Source of the DNA: Chionis minor
Taxonomy: Eukaryota; Chordata; Aves; Charadriiformes; Chionididae
Assembly: GCA_013398295.1 (NCBI GenBank)
Contig: VZSF01008505.1
Location: 372,001 to 436,000, forward strand
Reading direction: 5' to 3'
Length of the DNA: 64,000 nucleotides
Both the position numbers and the translations under genes were made by a program. Below the pieces are notes generated by a model that ran no database searches, was not told the DNA's origin, and saw only the letters and a list, made by a program, of their open reading frames with translations. Shown here in pieces: positions 13,601 through 25,533 of this stretch; the first letter of the stretch is position 1; the number at the start of each line of letters is the position of its first letter.

Positions 13601-16600
13601 TTTTTCTAGGCACCTAAGTGCACGAGCATTTCACTCTCTGGCTCAGGCGGCTGGGATTTCCAGGTAGTTTCCCAACAAAACAATAGCCAAGCATAGGACA
13701 ACTGAGCTTCTGAGGTTAAACAACATCCACTGCAGTCTGCCTGATCTGGCCACTGGTGGGCAGGGTGTATTAAACACAAACAGGTTGGGGGACAAACTTG
13801 TAGCAATTGTCAGCGTACCAGCCTCACTAATGCACATTACCTGTTTTACACACCTCTGCCAGTTACTGTGTGATCCCAAAGCAGTTTGCAATTATCTGCT
13901 AGTAAATTCTGCTGAGGAGAGAACGTATCTATAGGATTGGAAGGATCTCTGTGAGCTAGTAACAAATTTAGTCACCCCTCTTTCTCTGTTCTGCCTTCTT
14001 ACGATGTGCGGGAAAGGATGCCAGGAGGGCTGAGGGCACAGAGGTGCTCCTTACTGACTGTTTCAGATTTCCCCGTATCATTTAGACATGGAGTTTGCAT
14101 GTTCTAGATCCCCAAACATGAGACTTCTGCCGGTCTGGGACATTGTGTCTAGAGCCATGCTACATGGCAGAAGTTTCAGGAATAAGTTTGCACTGCACAA
14201 AGCACAAATCTCAGGGGACTGTAGCAATAAGTGCTGATTGAGAGGACTGTTGCAATCGTGTACCTGACTCCCTGCGTCACACAGATTGCAGATGACTGTG
14301 CAGTGGAATTGGGTTGTACCTTCTCCACACCAGGAGATAATAGGATTATGGCCGTATCTTCCTTGTCTACGTTAAATCTCTGCATGATTACTTCTCCTGT
14401 ACCTTTTCTTGCCCTGTTCAGGCAAAACCATCCTGCAACAGATCTTTGAAGCCTTTGAATTCCCAACAGCTGGTCAACAGTTTTACCTCCCATGCATTTG
14501 CCATCAGGGCTTCACACCCCTGATTGCACCTGTGAGGGTCTTGCCTGATCCCAGCTGGTGTGGCAAGAGGACGTAATTCCAGCAGAGATGGGAACTCACA
14601 AGCCTTGCAGATGCGAAAGCAGACTGCCACTACCTTTTTTTTTAACTTGCTCATTTGAAAATCACAGCTGAGGCTTGCTCTCCAGGCAGCATCATAGCAG
14701 GACCCAGATCGCTGTCCCTTTTTGTTAAGCATGGTCTGAGCTGCAGATGCTGACTTCCCTGAGCATGTGCCATGACATTATTTGCCCTGTGTTTTTACGG
14801 AACAGTCCAGGGTTGTTTTTTTAGGAGCCGTGAGGAGAATGGAAAGTAATCAAATACGGTCTTGCTATTAAAGTTAGTGTGGCACTCTCAAGCCCTGGAG
14901 AGCAGAACAAGACTCTTCCCCCCAAGAACAGGGACAGTCTCTTGGTTGCTCACACAGACCAGCACTCCCAGTCTGCTGCTCTGATGCTGCGGTGTCCCTA
15001 CTTCCATAAAGTCCATCTCCCATCTCTGCCTTGAGGGTCAAGTCAGATTAGTACTGCTGCATCTTTTATAAGCATTTATATAGTCGGTTCATGGTTATCC
15101 TACTGGGCCCTGTAATTCCAGTGCAATGAAACCTCCCTTTGTACAGCCCACAGCATGGGGCAGTCAGAAGAGGACACCATGGACACCATGGTTATCTGTT
15201 TAAAAGAATATAAACCAGTTCTGAGCCTGCAGTTAGGAAGTGTTTAAAACTGAAAAGGTCCTCTGGTGACTCCCAGGCCTTGGACTTTTCATCTGCTGCA
15301 GTCACTGCTCCTCGAGCACCCTGTTTCCCCTGAGGAGGGAAACTCCAGGCCTGTACTGTGACCCTTCTCAGCTGCAGCTCTCTTGGGTTTGTAAGGCTCA
15401 CAGGCATGAATGCCAGCCCTGCCATCTTCCTCTGGAGGGGGAGGATTGGAGTTAACATTTTTACAGAAGACAGGGATGCTGAGAGATGAGGACTCAAAAA
15501 CAGAGCGTGACCCAGAAGAGGTTTCTGCATCTTGAGCAGTGGGATAACTTGCCCTTCTCTGTTGGCTTCCAGTGCAACTTCTCTTTCCCAAAGTAGTGAA
15601 AGGAGGACTAAACTGAATGAAAAGTGTTGTCTGTCAGTGTTATCAGGGTCATAATTCTGCAGTTTAATAACCACTGTGAGACTCGGGTCAGTGAAACTTG
15701 TGCAGAGTGTGAGGGTTTTCATTAAACAGCAGAGGACCCAGAGCACAAGGCCATCCCTCCCTTGCACTGTTACCTGCGTGGCTTGGTTCTCTGACAAGTC
15801 TAAGTGGGAGGAAAGAATGAACTCTGATAAGATGAAGCACAACAAGCTTTAAAGTGGTACATAGCTCCTGGAGAAGATGTGGGAGGAGAAGTAGCTAGTG
15901 CATAACCGGCACTGAAATAGCAGTGAAAAGCTGTTGACAATCCACCAGTCTGCAAACGCGTGAAAGTGGCAAATGTATTTGCTGCAAGTTTTGCTAAAGT
16001 ATTCCGAGTTTCAAGCATCTCTTAGTTATATTGTTTACAGTGATGTTACACGAAACTCTCTCTGGCCACATCAGTCTTTCTGTCTGTCATGTAGACACAC
16101 ACACAGAGGCTGTCCTCTGCAGATACAGATGACTACTCCTAAAGCCCAGTATATGTGCAGGCTGACAGTGCTGAAGTATTTCAGGCATCTTGCTAGAGAT
16201 GCCACAAGCTAACTGCTTTGTCACATATCTGCTTGCACATGTAGTACATTTTAAAAGTTCAAGAGGTGTTAATGAGCAACCCGGGTTCTGCTTTTTCCAC
16301 ATCCACGTGTTGAAAGCAAATATCCACCTCGATAATCCCATTTAATTAAATGGAAATACACACAAGTTACTGCAAGCAGAGGAGGGAGCAGGAGGGAGGC
16401 AGACCTCATTTCCCTGGGACTGGTGCAAAGAACATTCTTGAAATGATCCCCCTTCCAGACAGCCTGTCCCCAAAGCCTGCACTGGGCAATACTGGATGTT
16501 GTTTTGAGGACAGGCAATGTGGAGAAAAAAAAAAAAAAAGAAAAAAAAAGGAAAAAAAAAGAATGATAATCATTAAGGAAAGGATTAAAAACTTGTGGTT

Positions 16601-16901
16601 TGAATAGGGATAAGCCTAAAAGCTTTCTTCTTCTCTTAAAAAAAATAAAGCCCATACAAAGCTTTACAGGCCAGCAGACAATGCATTGAACATGAGCTCT
16701 TACCGTTGAGGGTTGCAGAGAATCTATACCAAGGTAAATCAAGCAGGCAAGCAGTAATATCCACTGAGCAGCCGCAGACACGAGATGCAGCGTGTTCCTA
16801 ACCTGTCCTCTTTGCCAGCTCTTCCACTCATCTTCTGCAGGTTCCTTTTCGCAGTCCATCTGGTCTTGATTTCTCAGCCCTGCATCTCGTTGCCCTTCCA
16901 T
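10293..16901 (-). CDS. TNFSF4: TNFSF4 (OX40 ligand, CD252), complete coding region in three exons
   Basis: Coding exons on the minus strand are 16704-16901, 12298-12340 and 10293-10648. Intron phases (0, then 1) join without a break and give 198 residues, against 183 in human. TNFSF4 is a trimeric type II membrane ligand on antigen-presenting cells that co-stimulates T cells through OX40 (TNFRSF4). Visible layout: an acidic cytoplasmic tail (residues 1 to about 37), one hydrophobic membrane segment (about 38-59), a short stalk partly encoded by a 43-bp exon, then a TNF homology domain. The block ITCDGLYLVSLKG (about 107-119) matches the human INCDGFYLISLKG region. Cys109 and Cys196 correspond to the two ectodomain cysteines that pair in human OX40L. 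Five N-X-S/T sequons lie in the ectodomain. TNFSF4 is preferred over TNFSF18 because of this core match, the cysteine near the C-terminus and the position beside PRDX6. All introns have GT-AG ends. Confidence 0.93.
12298..12340 (-). CDS. TNFSF4: TNFSF4 coding exon 2 (43-bp stalk exon)
   Basis: A strong polypyrimidine tract and acceptor (ttctttttttcag) precede it, and the donor is ACACAG|gtgggt. It enters in phase 0 and leaves in phase 1, exactly what exon 1 and exon 3 require. It encodes 14 residues, PRSDKVPWTHIRYT, plus the first base of a Gly codon. The equivalent human exon is likewise very short. It is too small for open-frame searches; I found it by splice signals and phase. Confidence 0.9.
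15192..15799 (-). pseudogene. TNF-ligand-like exon candidate inside TNFSF4 intron 1
   Basis: A consensus acceptor (tcttTCCTCCCACTTAG-like, ending at 15800) opens a minus-strand frame of about 200 codons. The intron phase there would be 1, the same as for the real TNFSF4 last exon. The first part (VTVQGRDGLVLWVLCCL..., then SLTVVIKLQN) resembles the strand pattern of a TNF fold, and a later FSFSLVLLS is nearly identical to the TNFSF4 C-terminal strand (LSFSLVLLS). The spacing is too short for a whole domain and the rest resembles nothing I know. It cannot splice in frame to TNFSF4 exon 1 (phase 0 against 1). It could be a decayed duplicate exon, a remnant of another ligand, or chance. Confidence 0.25.
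16521..16563 (+). repeat. A-rich low-complexity tract
   Basis: Adenine runs of 9 to 15 are interrupted only by single or paired guanines. Read in the sense of TNFSF4 it is a long pyrimidine tract about 140 bp into intron 1. Confidence 0.9.
16704..16901 (-). CDS. TNFSF4: TNFSF4 coding exon 1 (cytoplasmic tail and membrane segment)
   Basis: The start ATG at 16901-16899 sits in a good context (A at -3, G at +4). The frame stays open further upstream but has no earlier ATG nearby. It encodes 66 residues: a charged tail, then LHLVSAAAQWILLLACLIYL as the membrane segment. The donor is CAACG|gtaagag, phase 0. The tail is longer and more acidic than I recall for mammals, so the N-terminus is less certain than the rest. 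Confidence 0.88.
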
Positions 16902-17090
16902 CTTAGATGCGCTGCCAGCAACTGCTGGGGAAGGGGCCAGGAGCACAGCAGGAGCCTGGAGGAGCAGGGGGCAGATGAACTAGGTGCTCCTGATGCAGGA
17001 GCAGAGATGAAGTGAAGACAGTGCCTTCAGGAGACTGCTTTATGCACACAGCAAAGCAGGCGGGGGAACTTCTTTGTGACTAATCTGAAT

Positions 17091-17138
17091 TTCCCCTTCC
17101 TTCCTTTCTTTCTTTCTTTCTTTTCTTTTTTTCTTTTG

Positions 17139-17176
<38 letters not shown>
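17091..17176 (+). repeat. Compound microsatellite: pyrimidine (TTTC)n tract followed by (TG)16
   Basis: A pure pyrimidine run occupies 17091-17137 and a (TG)16 run 17145-17176, joined by a short TA stretch. It lies about 190-275 bp upstream of the TNFSF4 start codon, so it may fall in the promoter or 5' leader. On the sense strand it reads CA repeats and then a purine tract. Confidence 0.9.
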
Positions 17177-17178
<2 letters not shown>

Positions 17179-20100
17179 AATGTGGGGGCTGATTTATTGC
17201 ATCCCAGTTCAGTTTTGAGTAAGGGCCTTTGAAAGTAGATGTGTTTATGTCTTTCATTGCTTCAGCTGTGGATGTCTTGATATGTGATGTTTCCAACAAT
17301 ATCTAAGAGTTGGGTGGACAGCGCTTGTCTTCACTCAGTCTTTGTCAGTAAAAGCTCTCATCTTTCTGTTCAGCCTCAGGTGGGGAGGTTTACAGGGCTG
17401 GCTTCTTCCCTTGTTAGCAGCATAAAATGATGCTGCAATCTCTTTTCTGTAAAGAAGCAATGAATAGGAAGGGATGTGGGGCAGGTGGGCAGCATAAAGA
17501 ATTGGAGAAAAAAATATGCACTTTCCATTTCTTTTCACCTTTGTCTTCTGGCTTTAAAGCCGTGAGATGCTGCATGAAGCTTAAGAGGGATAAAATGGAG
17601 AACTGCTCAGGGAACATCCCTTTTCGCACACACTGAAACCCGCAGTCTAGGGAATGCACTTGGAGGGACATCCTTGGGCCATCCCAGCTTCCCTCCTGGA
17701 AGAGGATTGCTGTCTCTTGGGATACCAGCACCTCCCCTTCATTTGGTCTCCTTGTGACATTTGCTTGTGACACATGGAGCTGCTAAGTGTCAGTTGTCTG
17801 CAGCAGGGACCATCTCCTGTGCTTATTTTGGGTGACAAGCTTTTGCATCCTTTTTTGGGGCAGTGCAACACCGCTCTTTCAGCCAGAATTTTTTCTCTTG
17901 TAAATTAGCATAACATGACTGAAGTCAGGCGCTGCCTCCTCCTGGTGAGGATCAAGCCCACTGGGAGTGTTACCATCTGTCTGTCTTTCAGGGATGAGTT
18001 GGCAGAAAGTTTCCCTTCCCCAAAACATGCTCTCTCAACCTGTCACAAGGCATGTCCTGACAAACATGTACTCTGCATGCAGAGGAAACGAGTAATCTTC
18101 TTTCACGTGTTTTTCCATCTAGGCAAGGATATTTCCTATTAACATAAACCAAATGAAGGGGGCAGTACAGCGGCTGGGTAATCAACCTACTGTGAGGACA
18201 CCCCACCCTCGCAACCTTTGCTCTTGAAAAATAACTTTGAGTTGGTGGATTGAGTCAGGAATACACTGGTGTGTGCCTCAAGAGCAAACCAAAACTCATG
18301 GAAACACTGAAGAAGGTTCGGCTTTCACAATTTCCATTTGTTCTTGAGTGCCTGGAAATTCTTATCCTGCTTTCATAAGTGGCCACTTGCTGGGGCGTGC
18401 TGGAGGTGCCAGCTGAGCCCCAGACTAATGAGAGGCTTCAGGAACAACCCTAACCCTCCTTTCTCATCCAGAAATATGACTGGAGCCGCGGCAAGGAGAG
18501 CTTGTGCTGCCTCTGAGCAGTTCCCTCTGATTTACAGTGTGAGATTGGAAGCAGGACCTTGACACCTAGCGGTCACACAGCGCCTGGGAGCCCGGGTGGC
18601 CCCGCACAAAGCTCGGCATCGGCCATGACTGGGCTGAGGTTTGGCCAAGCCCTGCAGAGGAGTGAAGTGGTACCATGCGGTGCTGTGGACGCCTGCTGAG
18701 GCTGGGGGGACGTGGAGAAAATGATTGTTTACTCCCATAGGTCTGCAGCATCCTGCCATGTCTAGGTGCTTGCTTAAAAGGTTCCCAGAAAAACATTCAC
18801 CCTACTTGCAGCCCTGGTGTCCACCCATAAGGGGCTTGGTGGTGTGGGGAAGCCCACAGAGACTCTGGAGATAAGGAAATCTCAAATGTGGCTTCAGAGC
18901 AGCTTCCTAGTGGGGAACAAATCCAGCTCTGGGTCCCTCTCCCATGGGTGGGGGGTCTCAGCTGCCCACAGCACAAATAGATGGTGGTGGTGGCCGGGAA
19001 GTTGGTTCTGCTGTCCTGGTTCTGCAGGAAAGGCAAAACAGGCTCGGGTGGGCTGTCCAGGCTGTGCAACGCCTGAGCAAGTGCCTCTTTGTGCCTGGAG
19101 GTCTCTGCTTTGGGATTGTCTCAGGGGCAGTGTCCCCAGAGCCCCATAGCTTGCAGCCCCCACGGCTGAAGCTGCAGCTGAAGCAGGCATGCATGGAGGA
19201 GGGCTGTGGGGCCAGGGCTGCCCCTGTAGTGAGCGGTGCCGGTGAGTGACGACAGAGGCAGCTAGCTGCAAGTCTTGCATAGCCTACCAACAAACTCGTC
19301 AGTGTTTCGGTGGGGAATCACAGAACTATCGCGCGCGATCATCACGCCACAGCTGCCTTCCTGGAAAAGCAGGCATTGCTGCGTATCGGAGCAGCTCTGT
19401 CAAGCGCAGACAATCTGGGCTGTGATGCCCTGAGCTCTCCATCCCCGCTCCCTCCAGGAAAGGAAACTTGGTTTTGCTGTTTGCTGCTTAGTTTCTGCAA
19501 GAATGCCAGGACGCTCAGCTAAGATATGCCAAACTCATGTGATCCCGTAATTCTCACATTTTGGCTACATGCCTTTGAACCTGATACGAGATCTCACCCA
19601 TCTCCGTCTCCTCCCTCCCCAACTCTGGATCTTGCACTGGTTTTGTTTCTAAAACCCTAAAAAAAAAAATGTGGGTGGAGGCTGTGCATATGTATTTCTG
19701 AAATTGCCTCCTCATTTCTGTACTCCCCCAGTGCAAGTGTCGTGCAGCCTGGGTTAACAATACTGGTAGCACTGAGGATCGAAAGCTACATGTCAAGTTA
19801 TGTATCTGGCATCGTGTCCGAAACAGGAAAGAAGAGGCATCATAAATACCTATGCACAGACTGTCTTTTGCGGTTTTTAATTGTGTTCAGTTTGTCCTCC
19901 TGCCTTGCATGTGAAAACCCAAGTACATGAAGATTTGGTGGCTTTAGACATGTGCTGTCGAGACCCTGCTGTCCCTCCTAGAGGAAACCTTCCTGGCCTT
20001 CAACACCCTGATGCATGGCAGGCTTGCTGCACACACCCAGCAGTTGCCAAAATATGCTGTGTTGATCAAAATTATTTTGGTCCCTTTTCCACAGGAACCC

Positions 20101-22150
20101 TAAGGCTGGAATCTCGGGGTTTTTCTCAATCCTTTCCAGTCATCGTGCTATTCTAGTGACGGGGCAAGCAGGCAGGCGGCTTTGGGGCTCTGTGAGCCTG
20201 TTGACACTCTCCAGCAGACCCTGGTTATTTGGTCAGCTCAGTAGTTTTCCAAAGAAATGCCTCTTGGTGGCACATGCAGCAATGTTATTCCAGCAAGGAC
20301 CAAAGGAAACTGGAGTTAGTTGGCAGTATGGCTTGCTGTTCTGTTTTTTTTTATAACAATCCAATATCTCTTAGATTAGGCTGTCATTTCTGGGCTTTCC
20401 CAGACTGGGGAGCTGAGTGTTTTGAAACCTTGGTTAAAGCATGTTGGTCACAGTCAAGGCTTAATCCTTCAGTGTCGTCGCTGTACCAGGTCTCAGATGC
20501 AGCTTGGAGCCCCAGCCTGCCAGTGCCCCTGTGCCATGAAGCTGCTGTGCTCCAACCAGCAAGACGGGGGAAAGAGCATCCTCACTGCAGACGACAGCCC
20601 CTGGCTCCCACGGAGCACCCTGTGTGTGGGAGTCCCAGGACAGGGGCTCTTGCCCAAGGCCTGGCAGCCCTCGGGGGCACCCTCCTCAATTTAGTTCCCA
20701 TTTCCCTGGAAAGTACTTTCACCACCCCAAAAGGAGGAATTGGGGAATTATATAGGAGAGCTTAACTGTACTTCTCAGAAAAACAGTGGAACAACTGATA
20801 GAACTGTTTGTAAACATCTAGAAGGAAAAAGGAAATGAGTAGCAACCAGTGTGGGTTTCCAAGAACAAAAGCTAATGTTGTCTTCTGGGGCAAGGAAGCC
20901 TTTTGGGCAGAGGAGTAGCTGTGGGCATTCACTGTGCGTTCAGTAATAGTTTTGACTTTCTTTTTCATAATATTCATGACAAATGGTCTGTACGAAACTA
21001 CTGCTCAGCAAAAGCACAGCTGGTTGAGTGATTATTAATGGTTTGTTGTCAAAATGGAAGCACACACCTTGTCCTCCTGGGACCTGCCCTTCGGTAATGT
21101 GCTCTTCACCTTGGGGATCCTCTGGGCTCTCTGCCAAACCATGCAGGAATGGGGATGTGCTCATAGGTGAGATCTGGCCAGTCAGCTCTTGCTGGTAGTC
21201 TTTGCCTATAATCTGAAGGTTTGGCCTCCACTTGGAATAAATTACTAGGAGAGCAGTGCTGTTGCTGTCATTGCTGCCATCAAGTAATACAACTTACGCC
21301 TGGTGCTGGGCTGTCTTCTTGTGTGCGGTTGCTTATTTTCCACCAAGGCTGTCTTCGCCTTGAGAATAATTGGTCTCATGGTGTGATTTAGCAAAACAGC
21401 GGGAAATAGCAAAGGAAGCCTGGCAGTTATGTAGGAGGGGAATAAAAAGCAAAGTGTTACAAAGGCAAGATTTTTATCCAGGTCCTGCTGCTCAGCATGT
21501 GCCCCAGTTATTGCCATTTAAAGTTTCTGTCTGCTCCAGAAATAGCGTATTTTTGAACTAAGGCAGATTTATTTATCAGCCAACGAATTTTGCCTAAAAA
21601 GTTTGTGGACACCTTTTCCATTGACCCTAAGCCATGTGAACTATCTCTTACTCTTGATTTCACTTCCATGTGGCTTTTTCTTCCTCCTTGCTTTTAGCCA
21701 CTATTTGGCTGATGTTTGCATCAAGGATTTCTGCTGGGAGAGGCACTGAGCCAGTCAGAAGGAGTTTATGTTAGACTACTTTTGGCAGTGTAAAATAGAG
21801 AAGGAAGTTGTGAATATGCTGTGAAATTACAAGTAAAAATATTGACATTTATGTGGAGTGAGGGTTTGTGGGGAGATCCCGAAAGAGGAGTGTCAGCACT
21901 GAGGTAAATCCCACTGTGCCTCATCCCAGAGTGCTGTGTTGGGATTTTTCCAAGCAAGTCTCTTTATAGCAGCAATGGGGTGAACAGCAGATGGGTTCCC
22001 TGGGGCACACCTCTAGCAGCTGCTGGTTTCTCACTGCTGTACACAGAGGCATTTTCCCTGGCTGTCACATTCCTCAGGCTAAGAGAAGGCATTTTTCCAA
22101 GAGGACCCAATGCTGAGCTCTGGCTGCGCTGGGCATGGCAAAGCCAGGCA

Positions 22151-22198
22151 GGATTAGGACCTGCCCCCAGGATTAGGACCTGTCCCCAGGATTAGGAC
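22151..22198 (+). repeat. Short tandem repeat, three copies with 19-bp period
   Basis: GGATTAGGAC starts at 22151, 22170 and 22189, separated by near-identical CTGCCCCCA and CTGTCCCCA spacers. Each copy contains GGATTA, the reverse complement of TAATCC. Confidence 0.9.
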
Positions 22199-25100
22199 AC
22201 TGCTGGCAGCTTTTCTTGGTGCTCAGGGACTGTGGCGTGCCCGGTACCTCAGGACAGGCTAGGTGGCATCTGTAAGCTGGTACAGTGATGGGGGAAGAGC
22301 TGTGTGTTTAATGGCAATTTTTAATGTCAGGGTCACAGTGTTCAACACAGCTCCTGATGGGCAGTACTGCAGACCTCTGAATAAGCCAAACTTGGCTTCC
22401 CCTCAGCTGACAGCCACCACATTTCACACCAGAGTTGTTAGGTTTCTAAAGGTCAGCTGCTGCGTCCTTTTTGACGTGATGGGAGATTTTCCGTTGCTGG
22501 TGGTGATCTTTGGCCTGAGCATTATCTCTTTCCAGTGAGCCCCTGTGGACTGTGCTCTTCTGTTCCTCAAAGTGGACTTCATTTACCACGGTATCAGCTG
22601 AGTGAGTAGGGATTAAGTGTTCACTGTGGCACCTTTAAAAGGTTAAGGTGAACTTAGTTATACCAATTTCCCTTCTTTTTCCTCGGTAGCTGCTTCAGTC
22701 AGAAATCCCACCACACCATACCATCATACCGTGAAGATATCAGGAAAGAAAATCAAGTATGTCTTTTGTCATTTTTCCAGTAAAGAAAAATAGCAATCTG
22801 TGAAAAAAATGAAATAATTCTACAGCTGACATTCAGAAATGCAGCTGGTCTCGCAGAGGTCCCTGGCTCAATCAGCTCCATTCCTAGTCATTTCTGCAGT
22901 GTTAGAAACCCCTAGGAGGGATGTGAAGCTGGTGATGCTCCAGATACAGGTCTGCTTTGGGTTAAGGAAGTGGTTTCTCTTGCCTATCTGTCACGGTCAT
23001 CATTGACTTGTATGCTTCCCCTCATCACCCACATGGGAGTTTTTTGGCCAACAAAGATGCTCCCAAAGTCATCCCTTCTGAAAATGAGGTTTTATTGTAG
23101 CTCTTGATTCTTCCTGTGGGTCTCTAACCTATTCACTTCTTTTAAACATGATGATAGGAATTGCAAGCAGAGTTTTGCAGAAGATCTGCAGGCAGAGGTA
23201 CTACCTCTTAGTTCCCTTTAATATCTGGAGTGAAGCATGAGCAAATGGGTAGTGGGCAAGCAGAGACTGCAGTAAGGAGAGGGGAGTTAAGAGCTGGTGA
23301 CCTTTCTCGGACAGAGACAAGCTGGAGATTGCAACAGCTCTGTCTGCAAACCCCAGCCTCTACCATGTGTCCTTCTATCTTGGGATGACTTGTACTTTTT
23401 AATCAGTGGTGATGGCCTCACATTTACTTCAAACTGTTGCGTTGAAGAGGTAGAAAAGGGTTAGACATCATTCCTGCCCCAGCCAAGCCCAGCAAGAAAG
23501 ATCCACCTGCAGTACCATTTCCTACTTGATGAGTCAAGTCGCTTCATCCCTTTGCAGGTGTTTTATTGGGATGACATGCTCATCCTTTCCTAATCAGGAT
23601 GCATGCAATCATCTTCACCTGCTTCTCACCATCAGCTTTGTCAGCAAAGATTAATCCATTAGTTACGGAACTCCAGAGACTCAATCTAAGATCTGATGTC
23701 AACAAAAGCACATTGACCAGCATGATGTTTCATAGCATCTCCCTCATGGACAGTATGAACTCTTGCCTTTTCTTGTTTTATGAATACTGTTTTCTTATTT
23801 TTAACAGCTCTCAGGTTAAACTTCTGTCTAAATTGTTTCCTTCACTGTTTCGTAAAGACTTCCTAAAGAACTCTGTCTATTGACAGTCATTTATTGTTTT
23901 TTCCACCTGGTCAGTTTTGCTCATAATTTCCCCTAATTTATATTAGCCCTTTTGAAACATCTAGTATCTGTATTACTGGCTGGGGCTGCCCTCTGTCTGC
24001 TCGTACTGACTATAATCAGATTGTGGTCACTACTCCTTAATCCCTGACCACTTCTTAAACAATTAAATCATCTTTACTCACTGTAAAAAGCACCAAATAT
24101 AGCACTTGCATCCGGCTTAACAGTTTCTATATTAGGAAATGTCCATCTGAAATCTTTGGAAACTCTCCTGACACTCACCCTGGTCACACACGAGTCCTGG
24201 TAGAGATTTTCCCCACATCATCACAGTTTCCTTCTCCAGACCCTGTGGGAGGGAGGCTGCTGGGACTTGGTGCCAATCTCCACTTTAACGCAGCAGACAG
24301 AAACCACTTGCCCACGGTTTTCTCTTTTTGTTCTTTATTCCTTTTATTTGCCAAAGACCGAATTGTCTAGATGCAGCTTGAACGAATAATTGGAAAGTTC
24401 TTATTATAACAAGGTTTCCATAGGTTTAAACTTTTACTTTTGGATGAGATGAGAAAAGGTCCCTGTCTCCAAAAAGCAAGCGTTCCTTGGCCCCTTCTCC
24501 CAGGATGCCCCCAGCAGATAGTCCTTGAGGCTTTCAGGCCCATCTAATGCCGATTGCACTTTTGTCATGGCATAAGCCTGTAACACAGCAGGGGCAGGAA
24601 ATATTTCCCAGCTGCTGTATAATTCTTCTACAACTATAAAACAAGCGGCCAGACTCCGTTTGCCCAGGGCTGTGTGTCATAGCGAGCAGGAGGCCACGTG
24701 CGCTTGCAGGAGCAGCCCATGGGTGTTGTGGATGGGGGTACCCACAGCCATCACATGGCCGTGTATTTCGGTATGTGCAGGGGCTCTACAGATGACTGCG
24801 TCTAGCCCCTCTGCAGCACCAGTTCAGAGGGCTGAAAGGCAGTATCGAGAACTCAAATGACTAACCCCGGCTGGAGGTTTTCTCTGTATTACACACAGCA
24901 GCACTCGTGCTCCGGCAGGCTTTAAAGCGGGGGACAACACGAAGGCTGTGGTTGCAGCCGGAGCCCCCAGAGACTCTGGCTCCCTGCTCTTCCCACGCAG
25001 CCATCACGGTGCCAGCCCCGAGGGATGCAGGCAGACGTACAAGGGGTGCAGCGGGATGAAACTCAGGGTGGCCGAGCAGTGAGCCCCTCACCACTAATAT

Positions 25101-25505
25101 ATGCAGTTGACCTGTGTTGGTTTTCTCCTTCACCCGCCACTTTCACTAGTCCTTAAATTAAATATAAACAGCCCTGCCGGGTTTCTCCCGTAGAGACGTG
25201 AACGCTGCCGGGCTTCAGGGGCATGTTCAGGGCTCCCTTGCCAGCAGTCAGCATCCCACACACCCTGGCCACCCTGGAGGGGCTTGAAAGGGGTCACTTC
25301 TCTGCCAGCAGGCAAGCAGGTACAAGTTCATACCCGTGTCCCGCCAGGGAAGCCTGCGCTGAGCTTGATTTGTGTTAGGGTTCGCCAAATCTGGGAGCCT
25401 GACAGAGCTGAGGCTGCCACAGCTCTGACTCCCTGGGTCCAACCAGCAACACGGTGAAGTGTACATGCACACAGTACATATATGCATACACACACACCAC
25501 ACACA

Positions 25506-25533
25506 GTGTGTGTATATATATATATACACACAC
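25506..25533. repeat. Perfect 28-bp palindrome in a CA/TA microsatellite
   Basis: GTGTGTG, seven TA units and CACACAC form an exact inverted repeat with no spacer. It sits inside a wider alternating purine-pyrimidine zone (about 25463-25540). Such sequence can extrude as a cruciform or slip during replication. Confidence 0.92.

Noticed and set aside
16269..16946. A 225-codon minus-strand frame covering TNFSF4 exon 1
   Set aside because: Only 16704-16901 is coding. Upstream codons precede the ATG, and codons after the GTAAGA donor are intron, including the poly-pyrimidine tract read as a Phe-rich run.
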